NCBI GenBank assembly: GCA_021496925.1
Contig: CP053915.1
Location: forward strand, 992,001-1,056,000
Source of the DNA: Acidovorax sp. YS12
GTDB lineage: Bacteria; Pseudomonadota; Gammaproteobacteria; Burkholderiales; Burkholderiaceae_C
Reading direction: 5' to 3'
Length of the DNA stretch: 64,000 nt
Below the pieces are notes generated by a model. The model did not search any database and had not been told where the DNA came from. It saw only the letters and a program-made list of their open reading frames with translations. The translations under genes were made by a program, and so were the position numbers. Each line of letters opens with the position of its first letter. Position 1 is the first letter of the stretch. Below are positions 18,665 to 27,957 of the stretch, one piece after another.

Positions 18665-19795
18665 ATGTCTGATTTAAGTCTTCAACTGCAGCAGGCCGCA
18701 AGCCAACTACCAGTTTCCAGCTACTTCGACGAAGCACTGTTCCAGCGTGAAATGCAGGCCCTGTTCCAAGGCGGCCCGCGTTACGTGGGACACGCGCTCA
18801 GCGTCCCCAACCCGGGCGACTACCACGCCCTGCCCCAGGAAAGCGAGGGCCGCGCGCTGGTGCGCAATGCGCAAGGACAGGTGGAGCTGATCTCCAACGT
18901 CTGCCGCCACCGCCAGGCCGTGATGCTCAACGGCCGCGGCTCGCTGCAGGGCCAGGGCAAGGGCCACGCGGGTGGCAACATCGTCTGCCCCATCCACCGC
19001 TGGACCTACGCCGCTGGCGGCGAGCTGCTGGGCGCGCCGCATTTCGCGCACGACCCGTGCCTGAACCTCAACAACTACAAGCTGCGCGAGTGGAACGGCC
19101 TCCTCTTCGAGGACAACGGCCGCGACATCGCCGCCGACCTCTCGGGCATGGGCCCGCGCGCCGACCTGTCGTTCGAGGGCTACGCGCTCGACCGCGTGGA
19201 GCTGCACGAGTGCAACTACAACTGGAAGACCTTCATCGAGGTCTATCTGGAGGACTACCACGTCGGCCCGTTCCATCCCGGCCTGGGCAACTTCGTCACC
19301 TGCGACGACCTGCGCTGGGAGTTCAGCAAGGAGTTCTCGGTGCAGACCGTGGGCGTGGCGCCCACCTTCGGCAAGCCGGGCTCGGATGTGTACAGGCAGT
19401 GGCATGAGGTGCTGCTCAAGTACCAGGGCGGCCAGCGCCCCGAGCGCGGCGCCATCTGGCTGACCTACTACCCGCACATCATGGTGGAGTGGTACCCGCA
19501 CGTGCTCACCGTCTCGACGCTGCACCCCGTCAGCACGACCAGGACGCTAAACATGGTGGAGTTCTACTATCCCGAGGAAATCGTCGCCTTCGAGCGCGAA
19601 TTCGTCGAGGCGCAGCAGGCCGCCTACATGGAGACCTGCATTGAGGACGACGAGATCGGCGAGCGCATGGACGCCGGCCGCAAGGCCCTGCTGGCGCGCG
19701 GCGAGAACGAAGTCGGCCCCTACCAGAGCCCGATGGAAGATGGCATGCAGCACTTCCACGAGTGGTACCGGGCCAAGCTCGGCGCGGCACTCTGA
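18665..19795 (+). CDS. Rieske non-heme iron oxygenase, alpha subunit
   Basis: A 376-residue ring-hydroxylating-type oxygenase. The Rieske [2Fe-2S] ligands are C80-x-H82 and C108-x2-H111, separated by 25 residues, longer than the usual spacing of about 17. The mononuclear iron site shows EDYHVGPFHPG (His 199 and His 204). The family hydroxylates aromatic or quaternary-ammonium substrates with electrons from a reductase, none of which is encoded nearby, so the substrate is unknown. It is divergent from xseB and has its own promoter region. Confidence 0.85.
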   Translation: MSDLSLQLQQAASQLPVSSYFDEALFQREMQALFQGGPRYVGHALSVPNPGDYHALPQESEGRALVRNAQGQVELISNVCRHRQAVMLNGRGSLQGQGKGHAGGNIVCPIHRWTYAAGGELLGAPHFAHDPCLNLNNYKLREWNGLLFEDNGRDIAADLSGMGPRADLSFEGYALDRVELHECNYNWKTFIEVYLEDYHVGPFHPGLGNFVTCDDLRWEFSKEFSVQTVGVAPTFGKPGSDVYRQWHEVLLKYQGGQRPERGAIWLTYYPHIMVEWYPHVLTVSTLHPVSTTRTLNMVEFYYPEEIVAFEREFVEAQQAAYMETCIEDDEIGERMDAGRKALLARGENEVGPYQSPMEDGMQHFHEWYRAKLGAAL

Positions 19796-19817
19796 GCCGC
19801 TGCGCGGCCGCTGAAAA

Positions 19818-19857
19818 ACACAAAGCCCGCATGCCTTGCCTGGCGCGCGGGCTTTGC
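19818..19857. terminator. GC-rich hairpin after the Rieske gene
   Basis: CAAAGCCCGC, a 20-nt loop, GCGGGCTTTG. There is no T run on the plus strand, but a T-rich tail follows on the minus strand, so its action as a terminator of the upstream gene is uncertain. Confidence 0.45.
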
Positions 19858-19955
19858 CGCGTCTGGGGTGCCGGCCGGTGCGCGCCACTGTTTGACTCAA
19901 TGAATTCGTGAGTCTTTCTAACCCCAAGGCAGGCCCGCTCCGCTAATTTTCGCGC

Positions 19956-20408
19956 ATGCCGCGCGATGCCAAGCCTCCTCCCACAGAAGCGCAAGCCTTT
20001 GCGCAGCGCCTGCGGCGCGCGCTGGAGCAAGCCGGCCATCCGGCATCCCCCACGGCCGTGGCGCACGAATTCAACCTGCGCTACTGGGGCCGGAGCATCT
20101 CCATCTACGCCGCGCGCAACTGGCTGCTGGGCATCTCGCTGCCGCGCCACGACAAGCTGCGCGTGCTGGCCGAATGGCTGCGCGTATCCCCCGAGACCCT
20201 GCTGCTGGGCACCGCGCCCCCTCTGCCCAAGGCCGGTACGGCGGATGCCCTGCGGCGGCAGGACCTGCCCTTGCCCGCCCTCGGGCTGACCGACCAGCAC
20301 ATGCTCCACACCTACCTGCGCCTCTCGCGCGAAAGCCAGCGCACCGTGCAGGCCGTGGTGGCCGCATGCCAGGCGCTGGACGCGGCGCGCAACAGGCCGC
20401 CGGGCTGA
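19956..20408 (+). CDS. Helix-turn-helix DNA-binding protein
   Basis: A 150-residue protein. Residues about 10-75 (AFAQRLRRALEQAG...TAVAHEFNLRYWGRSISIYAARNWLLGISLPRHDKLRVLAEWLRVSPETLLLG) look like an XRE/CI-type HTH domain, with an Arg/Trp-rich second helix. The C-terminal part is helical with no recognised motif. Similar proteins occur in Burkholderiales; the target is unknown. No strong ribosome binding site precedes the ATG. A perfect palindromic terminator separates it from the transporter downstream, so it is probably monocistronic. Confidence 0.65.
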   Translation: MPRDAKPPPTEAQAFAQRLRRALEQAGHPASPTAVAHEFNLRYWGRSISIYAARNWLLGISLPRHDKLRVLAEWLRVSPETLLLGTAPPLPKAGTADALRRQDLPLPALGLTDQHMLHTYLRLSRESQRTVQAVVAACQALDAARNRPPG

Positions 20409-20435
20409 GGCCACAGGCCCCGTCACGCTCCTATT

Positions 20436-20481
20436 ACAATAGCTGCCAGCGCTTGGCGCATAAGCGCTGGCAGCCTTTTTC
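20436..20481 (+). terminator. Short palindrome, copy 4, acting as terminator
   Basis: GCTGCCAGCGCTT (20442-20454), 7-nt loop, AAGCGCTGGCAGC (20462-20474), then C and five T. A perfect 13-bp stem. Confidence 0.8.
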
Positions 20482-20500
20482 ATTCATACTCCGAAGTTCC

Positions 20501-21415
20501 ATGCAAGCCCTCTGGATGGTGCTGGCCGCATTCCTTTTCGCCAGCATGGGCGTGTGCGTCAAAACCGCCTCGGCCTTTTTCAACACCGCCGAGCTGGTGT
20601 GCTACCGGGGCCTCGTCAGCATGGCGCTGCTGTGGGCGCTGGCGCGCGCGCAAGGCGTGCCGCTGGCCACGCGCTACCCCGGCATGCATGCCTGGCGCAG
20701 CCTGCTGGGCGTGGCTTCGCTCAGCGCGTGGTTCTACGCCGTGGCCTACCTGCCGCTGGCGACGGCCATGACGCTCAACTACATGAGCAGCGTGTGGATC
20801 GCCGCCTTCCTGGTCGGCGGCACGCTGCTCGCCTGGCGCCCGTCGGCGGGGACGCCGCGTCCGCCGCTGCAGGTGCCGCTGGTGCTGACGGTGCTGGCGG
20901 GCTTCGGCGGGGTGGTGCTGATGCTGCGCCCCAGCATCGCCCCGGAGCAGATGTTCGCCGGGCTGGTGGGCCTGGCCTCGGGGCTCACGGCCGCGTTCGC
21001 CTACATGCAGGTAGTGGCGCTGTCGCGCCTGGGCGAGCCCGAGACGCGCACGGTGTTCTATTTCGCGCTCGGCGCCGCCGTGGGCGGCAGCGCGGGCATG
21101 GTGGCGGCGGGCACCTCGCCCTGGCCGGGCTGGAGTGCGCTGTGGCTGCTGCCGCTGGGCCTGTTCGCGGCGCTGGGCCAGCTGTGCCTGACGCGCGCCT
21201 ACGCCTCGGCGCGCACGCAGCGCGGCACGCTGGTGGTGGCCAACCTGCAGTACACGGGCATCGTCTTCGCCAGCCTGTACGGCATGCTGCTGTTCGGCGA
21301 GCGCATTCCGCCCATCGGCTGGGCCGGCATGGCGCTGATCGTGGCCAGCGGCATGGCAGCGACCATCCTGCGCACGCGGGCCGCGCCCGGCACGCCGCCG
21401 GTCAAGGAAGACTGA
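20501..21415 (+). CDS. EamA/DMT family transporter
   Basis: A 304-residue inner-membrane protein with about ten hydrophobic segments in two EamA repeats (LWMVLAAFLFASMGVCVKTASAFF and LASGLTAAFAYMQVVALSRLGEPE). Members export amino acids and other metabolites; the substrate is not predictable. The start at 20501 directly precedes the first membrane segment; the frame upstream overlaps the terminator hairpin and is not coding. It is followed 37 bp later by a sulfurtransferase gene. Confidence 0.85.
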   Translation: MQALWMVLAAFLFASMGVCVKTASAFFNTAELVCYRGLVSMALLWALARAQGVPLATRYPGMHAWRSLLGVASLSAWFYAVAYLPLATAMTLNYMSSVWIAAFLVGGTLLAWRPSAGTPRPPLQVPLVLTVLAGFGGVVLMLRPSIAPEQMFAGLVGLASGLTAAFAYMQVVALSRLGEPETRTVFYFALGAAVGGSAGMVAAGTSPWPGWSALWLLPLGLFAALGQLCLTRAYASARTQRGTLVVANLQYTGIVFASLYGMLLFGERIPPIGWAGMALIVASGMAATILRTRAAPGTPPVKED

Positions 21416-21452
21416 CACAATCCCCTGCTTCTTCCCTTCTTCGCCCGCTGCC

Positions 21453-22322
21453 ATGCCCTACACCACGCTGATCTCCGCCCCCGAACTGCAAGCCTTGCTG
21501 GCCAGCGGCCAGCCGCTGATGGTGTTCGACTGCAGCTTCGACCTGGCGCAGCCCGAGGCGGGCACCCAGGCCTACCTGGCATCGCACATTCCCGGTGCGG
21601 TGCATGCGCACCTGGACCGCGACCTGAGCCTCAAGCAGCCCGCCCCGGGCGAACAGGCCGCGTCCGGCGGGCGCCACCCGCTGCCCGGCCGCGAGCGCTT
21701 CGCCGCGTGGCTGTCGTCGGTGGGGTTCGCCAACGGCATGCAGGCCGTGGTCTATGACCGCAACGGCTGCAACTACTGCGGCCGCCTGTGGTGGATGCTG
21801 AAATGGGCCAGCCACGACGCCGTGGCCGTGCTCGACGGCGGGCTGCAGGCCTGGACGGCCGCGGGCGGCCCCGTGGCCGCGGGCGCCGGGCCCGCCCGCC
21901 TGCCCGCCAGCTTCGCGCTGCAGGCGCCACTGCGCCGCCTGGCCAGCGCGGCCGAGGTGCTGGCCACGCTGGGGCAGGACGGCCAGACCGTGCTCGACGC
22001 CCGCGCCGCACCGCGCTACCGTGGCGAGGTGGAGCCGCTGGACCCGGTGGCCGGGCACATTCCAGGGGCGCTGAACCGCCCCTTTACCGAGAACATTGCC
22101 GCCGACGGGCGCTTCAAGCCCGCGCAACTGCTGCGCGCCGAGTTCGAGGCGCTGCTGCAGGGCCGCCCCGCCGCCACGGTGGTGCACCAGTGCGGCAGCG
22201 GCGTGAGCGCCCTGCCCAACCTGCTGGCGATGGAGGTGGCGGGCCTGGGGCCCACGGCGCTGTTCGCGGGCAGCTGGAGCGAGTGGTGCAGCGACCCGCA
22301 GCGCCCCGTGGAGCGCGGCTGA
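21453..22322 (+). CDS. sseA: Sulfurtransferase (3-mercaptopyruvate/thiosulfate type)
   Basis: A 289-residue tandem-rhodanese protein. The catalytic loop is CGSGVSA with Cys 247. CG[S/T]GVTA is the 3-mercaptopyruvate sulfurtransferase form, whereas thiosulfate enzymes usually have CRKGVTA, so MST is favoured. The N-terminal inactive rhodanese domain contains FDCSFDL and HIPGAVHAHLDRDLS. It transfers sulfane sulfur to cyanide or thiols in the cytoplasm. No promoter is clear in the 37-bp gap, so co-transcription with the EamA gene is possible. Confidence 0.85.
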   Translation: MPYTTLISAPELQALLASGQPLMVFDCSFDLAQPEAGTQAYLASHIPGAVHAHLDRDLSLKQPAPGEQAASGGRHPLPGRERFAAWLSSVGFANGMQAVVYDRNGCNYCGRLWWMLKWASHDAVAVLDGGLQAWTAAGGPVAAGAGPARLPASFALQAPLRRLASAAEVLATLGQDGQTVLDARAAPRYRGEVEPLDPVAGHIPGALNRPFTENIAADGRFKPAQLLRAEFEALLQGRPAATVVHQCGSGVSALPNLLAMEVAGLGPTALFAGSWSEWCSDPQRPVERG

Positions 22323-22506
22323 CGCAGCGAAGTGCTGTGGCGCGCGGCCCTATGCCCCTGTAAGGCAAATTCCTACAGCGCCGGCTGTGCACCCTGACGC
22401 AGTGCGCAGCCAAACCCCGACTTAATTTTTGATTGGGCCCAAATCACAATCCATTTCAACGGATCACGCATTGTTTCACTGCGTATCCAACTGAAAGGAT
22501 TGCATC

Positions 22507-22833
22507 ATGACCAACGAACAACTGCTTGCCGAGATCCGCGAAGCCAACCTCACCTACCTGATGCTGGCGCAGAACCTGATCCGCCACGACAAGGCCGAAG
22601 CCGTGTTCCGCCTGGGCATGAACGAGGAGGCCTGCGACATCCTGGCCTCGCTGTCGGCCGCCCAGGTGCTCAAGCTGGCTTCGCGCAACACGCTGCTGTG
22701 CAGCTTCCGCGTGGACGACGAACTGGTGTGGAGCTTGCTGACCAACCACTCGCTGAAGAAGGTCGGCAACGACGCCACCAACACGCTGCACGCCAACATC
22801 CTGATGGCCAGCCGCGTGGCCGAAGTGCTCTGA
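22507..22833 (+). CDS. flhD: Flagellar transcriptional activator FlhD
   Basis: A 108-residue FlhD (TNEQLLAEIREANLTYLMLAQNLIRHDKAEAVFRLG). It retains Cys 65, which forms the intersubunit disulfide in known FlhD. With FlhC it forms the D4C2 complex that activates class II flagellar genes with sigma-70. The gene is 27 bp upstream of flhC. The upstream 22323-22506 region has no other gene and is presumably the master-operon promoter, though no clean -35/-10 pair was picked. Confidence 0.95.
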   Translation: MTNEQLLAEIREANLTYLMLAQNLIRHDKAEAVFRLGMNEEACDILASLSAAQVLKLASRNTLLCSFRVDDELVWSLLTNHSLKKVGNDATNTLHANILMASRVAEVL

Positions 22834-22860
22834 GACCCGTTGCCGCAAGGAGCCCGCCCC

Positions 22861-23412
22861 ATGACCACCGCCGCCCCCGCCGCCAAGAGCGTGCTCAACG
22901 AGTCCCGGCAGATCGAGCGCGCCGCCATGCTGATCCGCATGGGCGCCCGCATGCAGGTTCTCGAATCGGAGACCACGCTGTCCTACGAGCGCCTGATCCG
23001 CCTGTACAAGGAGATCGCGGGCAAGTCGCCCTCGAAGGGGCAACTGCCGTTCTCCACCGACTGGTTCCTGACCTGGCAGGAAAACATCCACAGCTCGCTG
23101 TTCCTCAACATCTACGAGTACCTGGCCAAGGGCGTGAGCATCGACACGGTGGAGCAGCTCACCAAGGCCTACCGCCTGTACACCGAGCAGATCGAAGCGG
23201 CCGGCCTGGAGGCGCTGCTGTCGTTCACCCGCGCCTGGCGCCTGGTCAAGTTCGTCGATGCCAACATGCTCACGCGCACCAAGTGCTCCGGATGCGGCGG
23301 CCTGTTCGTGACCGAGCCCTACGAGAACGCGCGCCACTACCAGTGCGGGCTGTGCAACCCGCCCGCGCGCGCCGGCAAGAGCAAGAGCGCCGGGGCCCTG
23401 CAGCTGCACTGA
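22861..23412 (+). CDS. flhC: Flagellar transcriptional activator FlhC
   Basis: A 183-residue FlhC with its zinc-binding cysteines C142-x2-C145 and C162-x2-C165 (KCSGCGGLF and QCGLCNPP). ATG 22861 follows an AAGGAG ribosome binding site; the earlier in-frame start at 22840 would precede that site. It partners FlhD as master regulator of motility. The only other flagellum-linked gene in the window is the FlgO-like lipoprotein downstream, so the main flagellar cluster lies elsewhere. A perfect palindromic terminator follows. Confidence 0.95.
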   Translation: MTTAAPAAKSVLNESRQIERAAMLIRMGARMQVLESETTLSYERLIRLYKEIAGKSPSKGQLPFSTDWFLTWQENIHSSLFLNIYEYLAKGVSIDTVEQLTKAYRLYTEQIEAAGLEALLSFTRAWRLVKFVDANMLTRTKCSGCGGLFVTEPYENARHYQCGLCNPPARAGKSKSAGALQLH

Positions 23413-23427
23413 TTCTTTCTCTATAAA

Positions 23428-23473
23428 AATAGCTGCCAGCGCTTGATGCACAAGCGCTGGCAGCTATTTTTTC
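23428..23473 (+). terminator. Short palindrome, copy 5, near-ideal form
   Basis: ATAGCTGCCAGCGCTTG (23429-23445), loop ATGCA, CAAGCGCTGGCAGCTAT (23451-23467), six T. A perfect 17-bp stem between the convergent flhC and flgO genes; it can serve both strands. Confidence 0.85.
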
Positions 23474-23519
23474 AGGAGCATTTTCCTAATTTTCCATAGG
23501 GCCAGGCGCCGCCCGTTGC

Positions 23520-23651
23520 GCATGAAACGGGCGCGACCCAGGCCAGCGGACGCCGCGCAAGGGCCGCCCCGCTGCGCTGGCGTCGTCCCCCTGCCCGCCA
23601 CGCCAGGCGTGGCGAGAGCGGGGGGAAGGCGCAAAGCGCCTCAGGGGGGTG
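23520..23651 (-). repeat. 130-bp structured repeat, copy C
   Basis: Directly behind the stop of the FlgO-like gene. Same layout as copies A and B, with cap hairpin GCCACGCC-AG-GCGTGGC. Confidence 0.75.
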
Positions 23652-24188
23652 CTACTTCAGTAGTCCGCGCAGCTCGGCGGTCATGGGCACGGCGTAGTCC
23701 TGCGCTGCCACCACCAGGTTGCCCTCGGGCCGCACCAGCTTCAGGCTGATGAACACCTGCCGGGGCGAGGCCGCGTAGGTACCCACCACCACGGCCTGTG
23801 CCTGGTGCGCCTGGCTGACCTCGCGCAGCTCGCGCGACAGCAGCAGCTCGCCCTGCGCGGGCTGCAGCGCCAGTTGCTCGCGCAGGCGCACCTCGGTCAC
23901 GGGCACGCCGCGCTGCACCAGGCGGCCGGCGATCTGCTCGGAACAGATGCGCCCCAGGCGCGAGGATTCGCCCAGTCGGTCCACGTTCACCAGCGTGGCC
24001 ACGAGCACGCTGGCGCGCGGGTCCAGGCGCGCGGACTGCAGCAGCGCATCGGCGGCCTGCTGGTTGGCCTGCAGCAGATCGGCCTGCGGCGCGGCGGCAG
24101 CGCCGGCATCGCCGTAGTAGTACGAGGCGCAGCCCGGCGCCACGGCAGCGGCCAGCAGCGCCAGCCAGGCGGCGCGGCGCTTCATCAT
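23652..24188 (-). CDS. flgO: FlgO-family outer-membrane lipoprotein
   Basis: A 178-residue lipoprotein: signal sequence with lipobox APGC (Cys 20), followed by a FlgO domain (DLLQANQQAADALLQSARLDPRASVLVATLVNVDRLGESSRLGRICSEQIAGRL...VVGTYAASPRQVFISLKLVR). FlgO in Vibrio is an outer-membrane protein needed for normal flagellar stability and motility. The start overlaps the stop of the upstream lipoprotein gene (ATGA), so the two are co-translated. Its closeness to flhDC supports a motility role. The family assignment is from pattern recognition. Confidence 0.78.
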   Translation of the reverse strand: MMKRRAAWLALLAAAVAPGCASYYYGDAGAAAAPQADLLQANQQAADALLQSARLDPRASVLVATLVNVDRLGESSRLGRICSEQIAGRLVQRGVPVTEVRLREQLALQPAQGELLLSRELREVSQAHQAQAVVVGTYAASPRQVFISLKLVRPEGNLVVAAQDYAVPMTAELRGLLK

Positions 24189-24907
24189 GGCGTCACCACC
24201 TTCCAGGTCTTGCCCGGCGGCGGCGGGGGCGGCAGCACGGGCGGCTCGGGCCGGTAGAGCGCGGCGTCCTCGCGTTCGATGTAGTACATGTCGGCCGACC
24301 CGGCCAGGTAGCGGTCCTGGCTCTTCAGCGCGGTGGTGATGAGCACCTCGGTGCGCGTCGGCCCGCCGGCCGCCTCGCCCTGGGTGTGGCGCTGCGCCAG
24401 GTCCAGCGCCACGCCGGCGCCCAGGCCGATGGCCGTGGCCACGCCGGGCAGCAGGTAGCGGTCGGAGTAATGCGTCTGCCAGTCGCGCCACACGCCCACG
24501 CCGGTGGCCAGCATGGTGAAGGGCAGCGGCCCGGGCAGCCGCACCGGCGTGGCCGAGGGGTGCTGCACCACCTGCGCCTGCACCTCCAGCTCCACCCCGG
24601 TGGGCACGGCGGATACGGCCACGCCCCGGTCGAGCAGGCGCACGCGCAGCAGTTTCAGAAAGCCCTGGTTGAAGCTGGAGTCGTCGGGCACGGTGACGTA
24701 GATGGGGTGCTCGCCCGCCGGCCAGGCGGCGATCTTCCCGGCGACGCGCGCGGCCACGTCGTCGGCCAGCACGTCCCAATGGTGCACGGCACGCGCCTTC
24801 TTCTGGCCGGTGGCGGGATAGTTGTCGGCGCGCGGCACGTCCAGGTTGGCGCAGCCGCCCGCCAGCAGCGCCGCTGCCAGCAACGCGGCGAGGTGTCGGT
24901 GTGTCAT
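24185..24907 (-). CDS. Lipoprotein of unknown function, coupled to flgO
   Basis: A 240-residue lipoprotein: lipobox LAGGC with Cys 19. The middle holds HHWDVLADDVAARVAGKIAAW and a hydrophobic glycine-rich stretch near residues 125-165 (LLPGVATAIGLGAGVALDLAQ). The end is a poly-proline run (PPVLPPPPPPGK), a possible linker through peptidoglycan. I do not recognise the family. Coupling to flgO by a 4-bp overlap suggests a shared role at the cell envelope, perhaps around the flagellum. Confidence 0.75.
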   Translation of the reverse strand: MTHRHLAALLAAALLAGGCANLDVPRADNYPATGQKKARAVHHWDVLADDVAARVAGKIAAWPAGEHPIYVTVPDDSSFNQGFLKLLRVRLLDRGVAVSAVPTGVELEVQAQVVQHPSATPVRLPGPLPFTMLATGVGVWRDWQTHYSDRYLLPGVATAIGLGAGVALDLAQRHTQGEAAGGPTRTEVLITTALKSQDRYLAGSADMYYIEREDAALYRPEPPVLPPPPPPGKTWKVVTP

Positions 24908-25035
24908 GCGTGGGTTCCCGGAATGGTCATGGCGGTGCTAGCTTTTGCGCACCGATCCTAGCGCTCCCCGCCCTGCCGCCATCGGCGGAACAGGGACGGT
25001 TTTGGCGCCTTCTTCGGCGGCGCGTGCCGCACGGC

Positions 25036-27873
25036 TCACCCCGTATTGCGCAGCCCCGCGGCAATGCCGTTGATGGAGATGTGGATACCCGTCTGCACGC
25101 GCTCATCGGCCTGCCCCGCGCGCCAGCGGCGCACCAGCTCGACCTGCAGGTGGTGCAGCGGGTCGATGTACGGGAAGCGGTGGCGGATGGAGCGCGCCAG
25201 CGCCGTGTTGGCCGCCAGGCGCTGCTTCTCGCCGGTGATGCGCGTGAGCGCCTCGGCCGTGCGCTGCCACTCGGCCTCGATGGCGGTGAACACCTTCTTG
25301 CGCAAGCGCGCGTCGGCCACCAGCTCGCTGTAGCGCGAGGCCAGCGCCAGGTCGCTCTTGGCCAGCACCATGTCCATGTTCGACAGCAGCGTGCTGAAGA
25401 ACGGCCAGTGCCGCACCATCTTGCGCAGCAGCGCCAGTTGCGCCTTCGGGTCCTTGCCCGGCGTGGCCAGGAACTGCTCCACCGCCGTGCCGAAGCCATA
25501 CCAGCCCGGCAGCGTGAGGCGGCACTGGCCCCAGCTGAAGCCCCAGGGAATCGCGCGCAGGTCCTCGATGCGCTGGCTGGCCTTGCGGCTGGCGGGGCGC
25601 GAGCCGATGTTCAGCTCGGCGATCTCGCGGATCGGCGTGGCGTTGAAGAAATAGTCGGTGAAGCCCGGCGTTTCATAGACCAGCGCGCGGTAGGCCGCCA
25701 TGCTGGCCTGCGAGAGCTGGTCCGCCGCCGCCAGGAAGGCGGGCACGGCCGGCTTGGTGGGCTGCAGCAGCGTGGCCTCCAGCGTGGCGGCAACCAGGGT
25801 CTCCAGGTTGCGCCGGCCGATCTCGGGGTTCGCGTACTTGGAGGCGATGACCTCGCCCTGCTCCGTCAGCCGGATCTGCCCGCGCACCGTGCCCGGGGGC
25901 TGCGCCAGGATGGCCTGGTAGCTCGGGCCGCCGCCGCGCCCCACCGTGCCGCCGCGGCCGTGGAACATGCGCAGGCGGATGCCGTCGAGTTCGTCGAACA
26001 GCGCCACCAGCGCGATCTCGGCGCGGTACAGCTCCCAGTTGCTGGTGAAGATGCCGCCGTCCTTGTTGCTGTCGGAATAGCCGAGCATGATGTCCTGCTC
26101 GCCGCCCGAGCGCGCCACCAGCGCCGCCACGCCGGGCAGCTGGTAGAAGGCGCGCATGATGGGCGCGGCGTTGCGCAGGTCCTCGATGGTCTCGAACAGC
26201 GGCACGACGATCAGCTCGGCGCGCGCCTCGGCGCTGTCGAGCGTGCCGTGCAGCAGGCCCACTTCCTTTTGCAGCAGCAGCACTTCGAGCAGGTCGCTCA
26301 CGGTTTCGGTGTGGCTGATGATGTAGTGGCGGATGGCCTCGCGCCCAAAGCACGCGCGCAGGCGCCGTGCGGCCTCGAAGATGGCCAGCTCGCCCTGCGC
26401 CAGCGCCGAATACTCCGCACCCACCACGCGCAGCGGCCGCGCGTCCTGCAGCAGGCGCAGCAGCAGCGCGCGCTTGGCCTCTTCACCCAGGCTGGCGTAG
26501 GCGCTTTCCACGCGTGCCGTGGCCAGCAGCTCGGCCACCACGGCCTCGTGCTGGTCGGAGCTCTGGCGCAAGTCCACCGTCGCCAGGTGGAAGCCGAACA
26601 CCTCCACGGCGCGGATCAGCGGCTGCAGGCGTTCGGCCACCAGGGCGGCGCCATGGTGCGCCAGCAGGGAGCGCTCGATCACGCGCAGATCGTCCAGGAA
26701 CGCCTGGACATCGGGGTACGGGTTCTGCGGCGCCACGGCGTGGCGCGCGGCCTCGCCGCCGGTCAGGCTTTTCAGCGTGGCGGCCAGGCGCGCATACATG
26801 CCGGTGAGCGCGCGGCGGTAGGGCTCGTCCTGGCGGTGCGCGTTGGTGTCGGGCGAGCGCCCGGCCAGCGCCAGCATCTCGGGCGCCGCGTCCACCAGGC
26901 GCGCCGACAGCGACAGCTCGCCGCCCAGCAGGTGCACTTCGGTCAGGTAGTGGCGCAGCGCCACGCTGGCCTGGCGCGACAGGGCCAGTTGCAGCGTGTC
27001 GGCGGTGACGTTGGGGTTGCCGTCGCGGTCGCCGCCTATCCACTGGCCCATGCGCAGGAAGCTGTGCACGCGCTCGCCGCCCAGGGCCTGCTCCAGCTCG
27101 GCGTAGATCTTGGGGATCTCGCCCAGGAAGGTGGCCTCGTAGTACGACAGCGCGTTCTCGATCTCGTCGGCCACGGTGAGCTTGGAGTAGCGCAGCAGGC
27201 GCGTTTGCCACAACTGCGTGACGCGCGCGCGCAGCTGCGCCTCGTTGCGCGCCAGCTCGCGCGGCGAAAGCGCGTCGCGCGCGGCGTTGTAGAGCTGGGC
27301 GCGCTCCTGGATGTCGTCGCGCTCGGCCAGCAGCAGCGCGATGTCGCGCTCGGCCGCCAGGATGCTCTGGCGCTGCACCTCGGTCGGGTGCGCCGTGAGC
27401 ACGGGCGAGACGTAGCTCTGCGCCAGCGTCTGCGCCACCTGGCCCGGCGCGATGCCGGCCCAGCGCAGGCGCGCCAGCGCCACCTCGATGCTGCCCTCCT
27501 GCGTGTTGCCCGCGCGCTCGTGCACGGCGCGGCGGCGGATGTGGTGCCGGTCCTCGGCCAGGTTGGCCAGGTGCGAGAAATAGGTGAAGGCGCGGATCAC
27601 GCTCACCGTCTGGTCGGCGCTCAGGCCCTTGAGCAGCTTCTTCAGCGCCTTGTCGGCCTCCTGGTCGGCATCGCGGCGGAAGGCTACCGAGAGCTGGCGG
27701 ATCTGCTCGACCAGGCCGTAGGCGTCCACGCCCTCCTGCTCGCGGATCACGTCGCCCAGGATGCGGCCGAGCAGGCGGATGTCCTGGATCAGCGGCAGGT
27801 CTTTGTCGGTCTTGCGCGGCGCGGGCTCCTTGGCGGCGGAGGCGCTATCGCTCTTGCGGGGCTGCGCGGTCAT
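25036..27873 (-). CDS. ppc: Phosphoenolpyruvate carboxylase
   Basis: A 945-residue PEPC, normal length. Catalytic His 162 lies in VLTAHPTEVQRQSIL; GGDRDGNPNVT, MLGYSDSNKDGG and FHGRGGTVGRGGGP are the active-site loops, and the protein ends in AAGLRNTG like all PEPCs. It fixes bicarbonate onto PEP to give oxaloacetate for the TCA cycle. The open frame runs on to 28743 antisense to hemC, but the ATG at 27873 with an AGGAG ribosome binding site is the real start. It is divergent from hemC with 84 bp between. Confidence 0.96.
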   Translation of the reverse strand: MTAQPRKSDSASAAKEPAPRKTDKDLPLIQDIRLLGRILGDVIREQEGVDAYGLVEQIRQLSVAFRRDADQEADKALKKLLKGLSADQTVSVIRAFTYFSHLANLAEDRHHIRRRAVHERAGNTQEGSIEVALARLRWAGIAPGQVAQTLAQSYVSPVLTAHPTEVQRQSILAAERDIALLLAERDDIQERAQLYNAARDALSPRELARNEAQLRARVTQLWQTRLLRYSKLTVADEIENALSYYEATFLGEIPKIYAELEQALGGERVHSFLRMGQWIGGDRDGNPNVTADTLQLALSRQASVALRHYLTEVHLLGGELSLSARLVDAAPEMLALAGRSPDTNAHRQDEPYRRALTGMYARLAATLKSLTGGEAARHAVAPQNPYPDVQAFLDDLRVIERSLLAHHGAALVAERLQPLIRAVEVFGFHLATVDLRQSSDQHEAVVAELLATARVESAYASLGEEAKRALLLRLLQDARPLRVVGAEYSALAQGELAIFEAARRLRACFGREAIRHYIISHTETVSDLLEVLLLQKEVGLLHGTLDSAEARAELIVVPLFETIEDLRNAAPIMRAFYQLPGVAALVARSGGEQDIMLGYSDSNKDGGIFTSNWELYRAEIALVALFDELDGIRLRMFHGRGGTVGRGGGPSYQAILAQPPGTVRGQIRLTEQGEVIASKYANPEIGRRNLETLVAATLEATLLQPTKPAVPAFLAAADQLSQASMAAYRALVYETPGFTDYFFNATPIREIAELNIGSRPASRKASQRIEDLRAIPWGFSWGQCRLTLPGWYGFGTAVEQFLATPGKDPKAQLALLRKMVRHWPFFSTLLSNMDMVLAKSDLALASRYSELVADARLRKKVFTAIEAEWQRTAEALTRITGEKQRLAANTALARSIRHRFPYIDPLHHLQVELVRRWRAGQADERVQTGIHISINGIAAGLRNTG

Positions 27874-27957
27874 GGGGCGGGGTCTCCTGAGACGGTTTAT
27901 TGCGGCGCAGCATGCTAGCATCCCCGGTGCCCTTGCGGCCCGGATATGAAAAGCCCC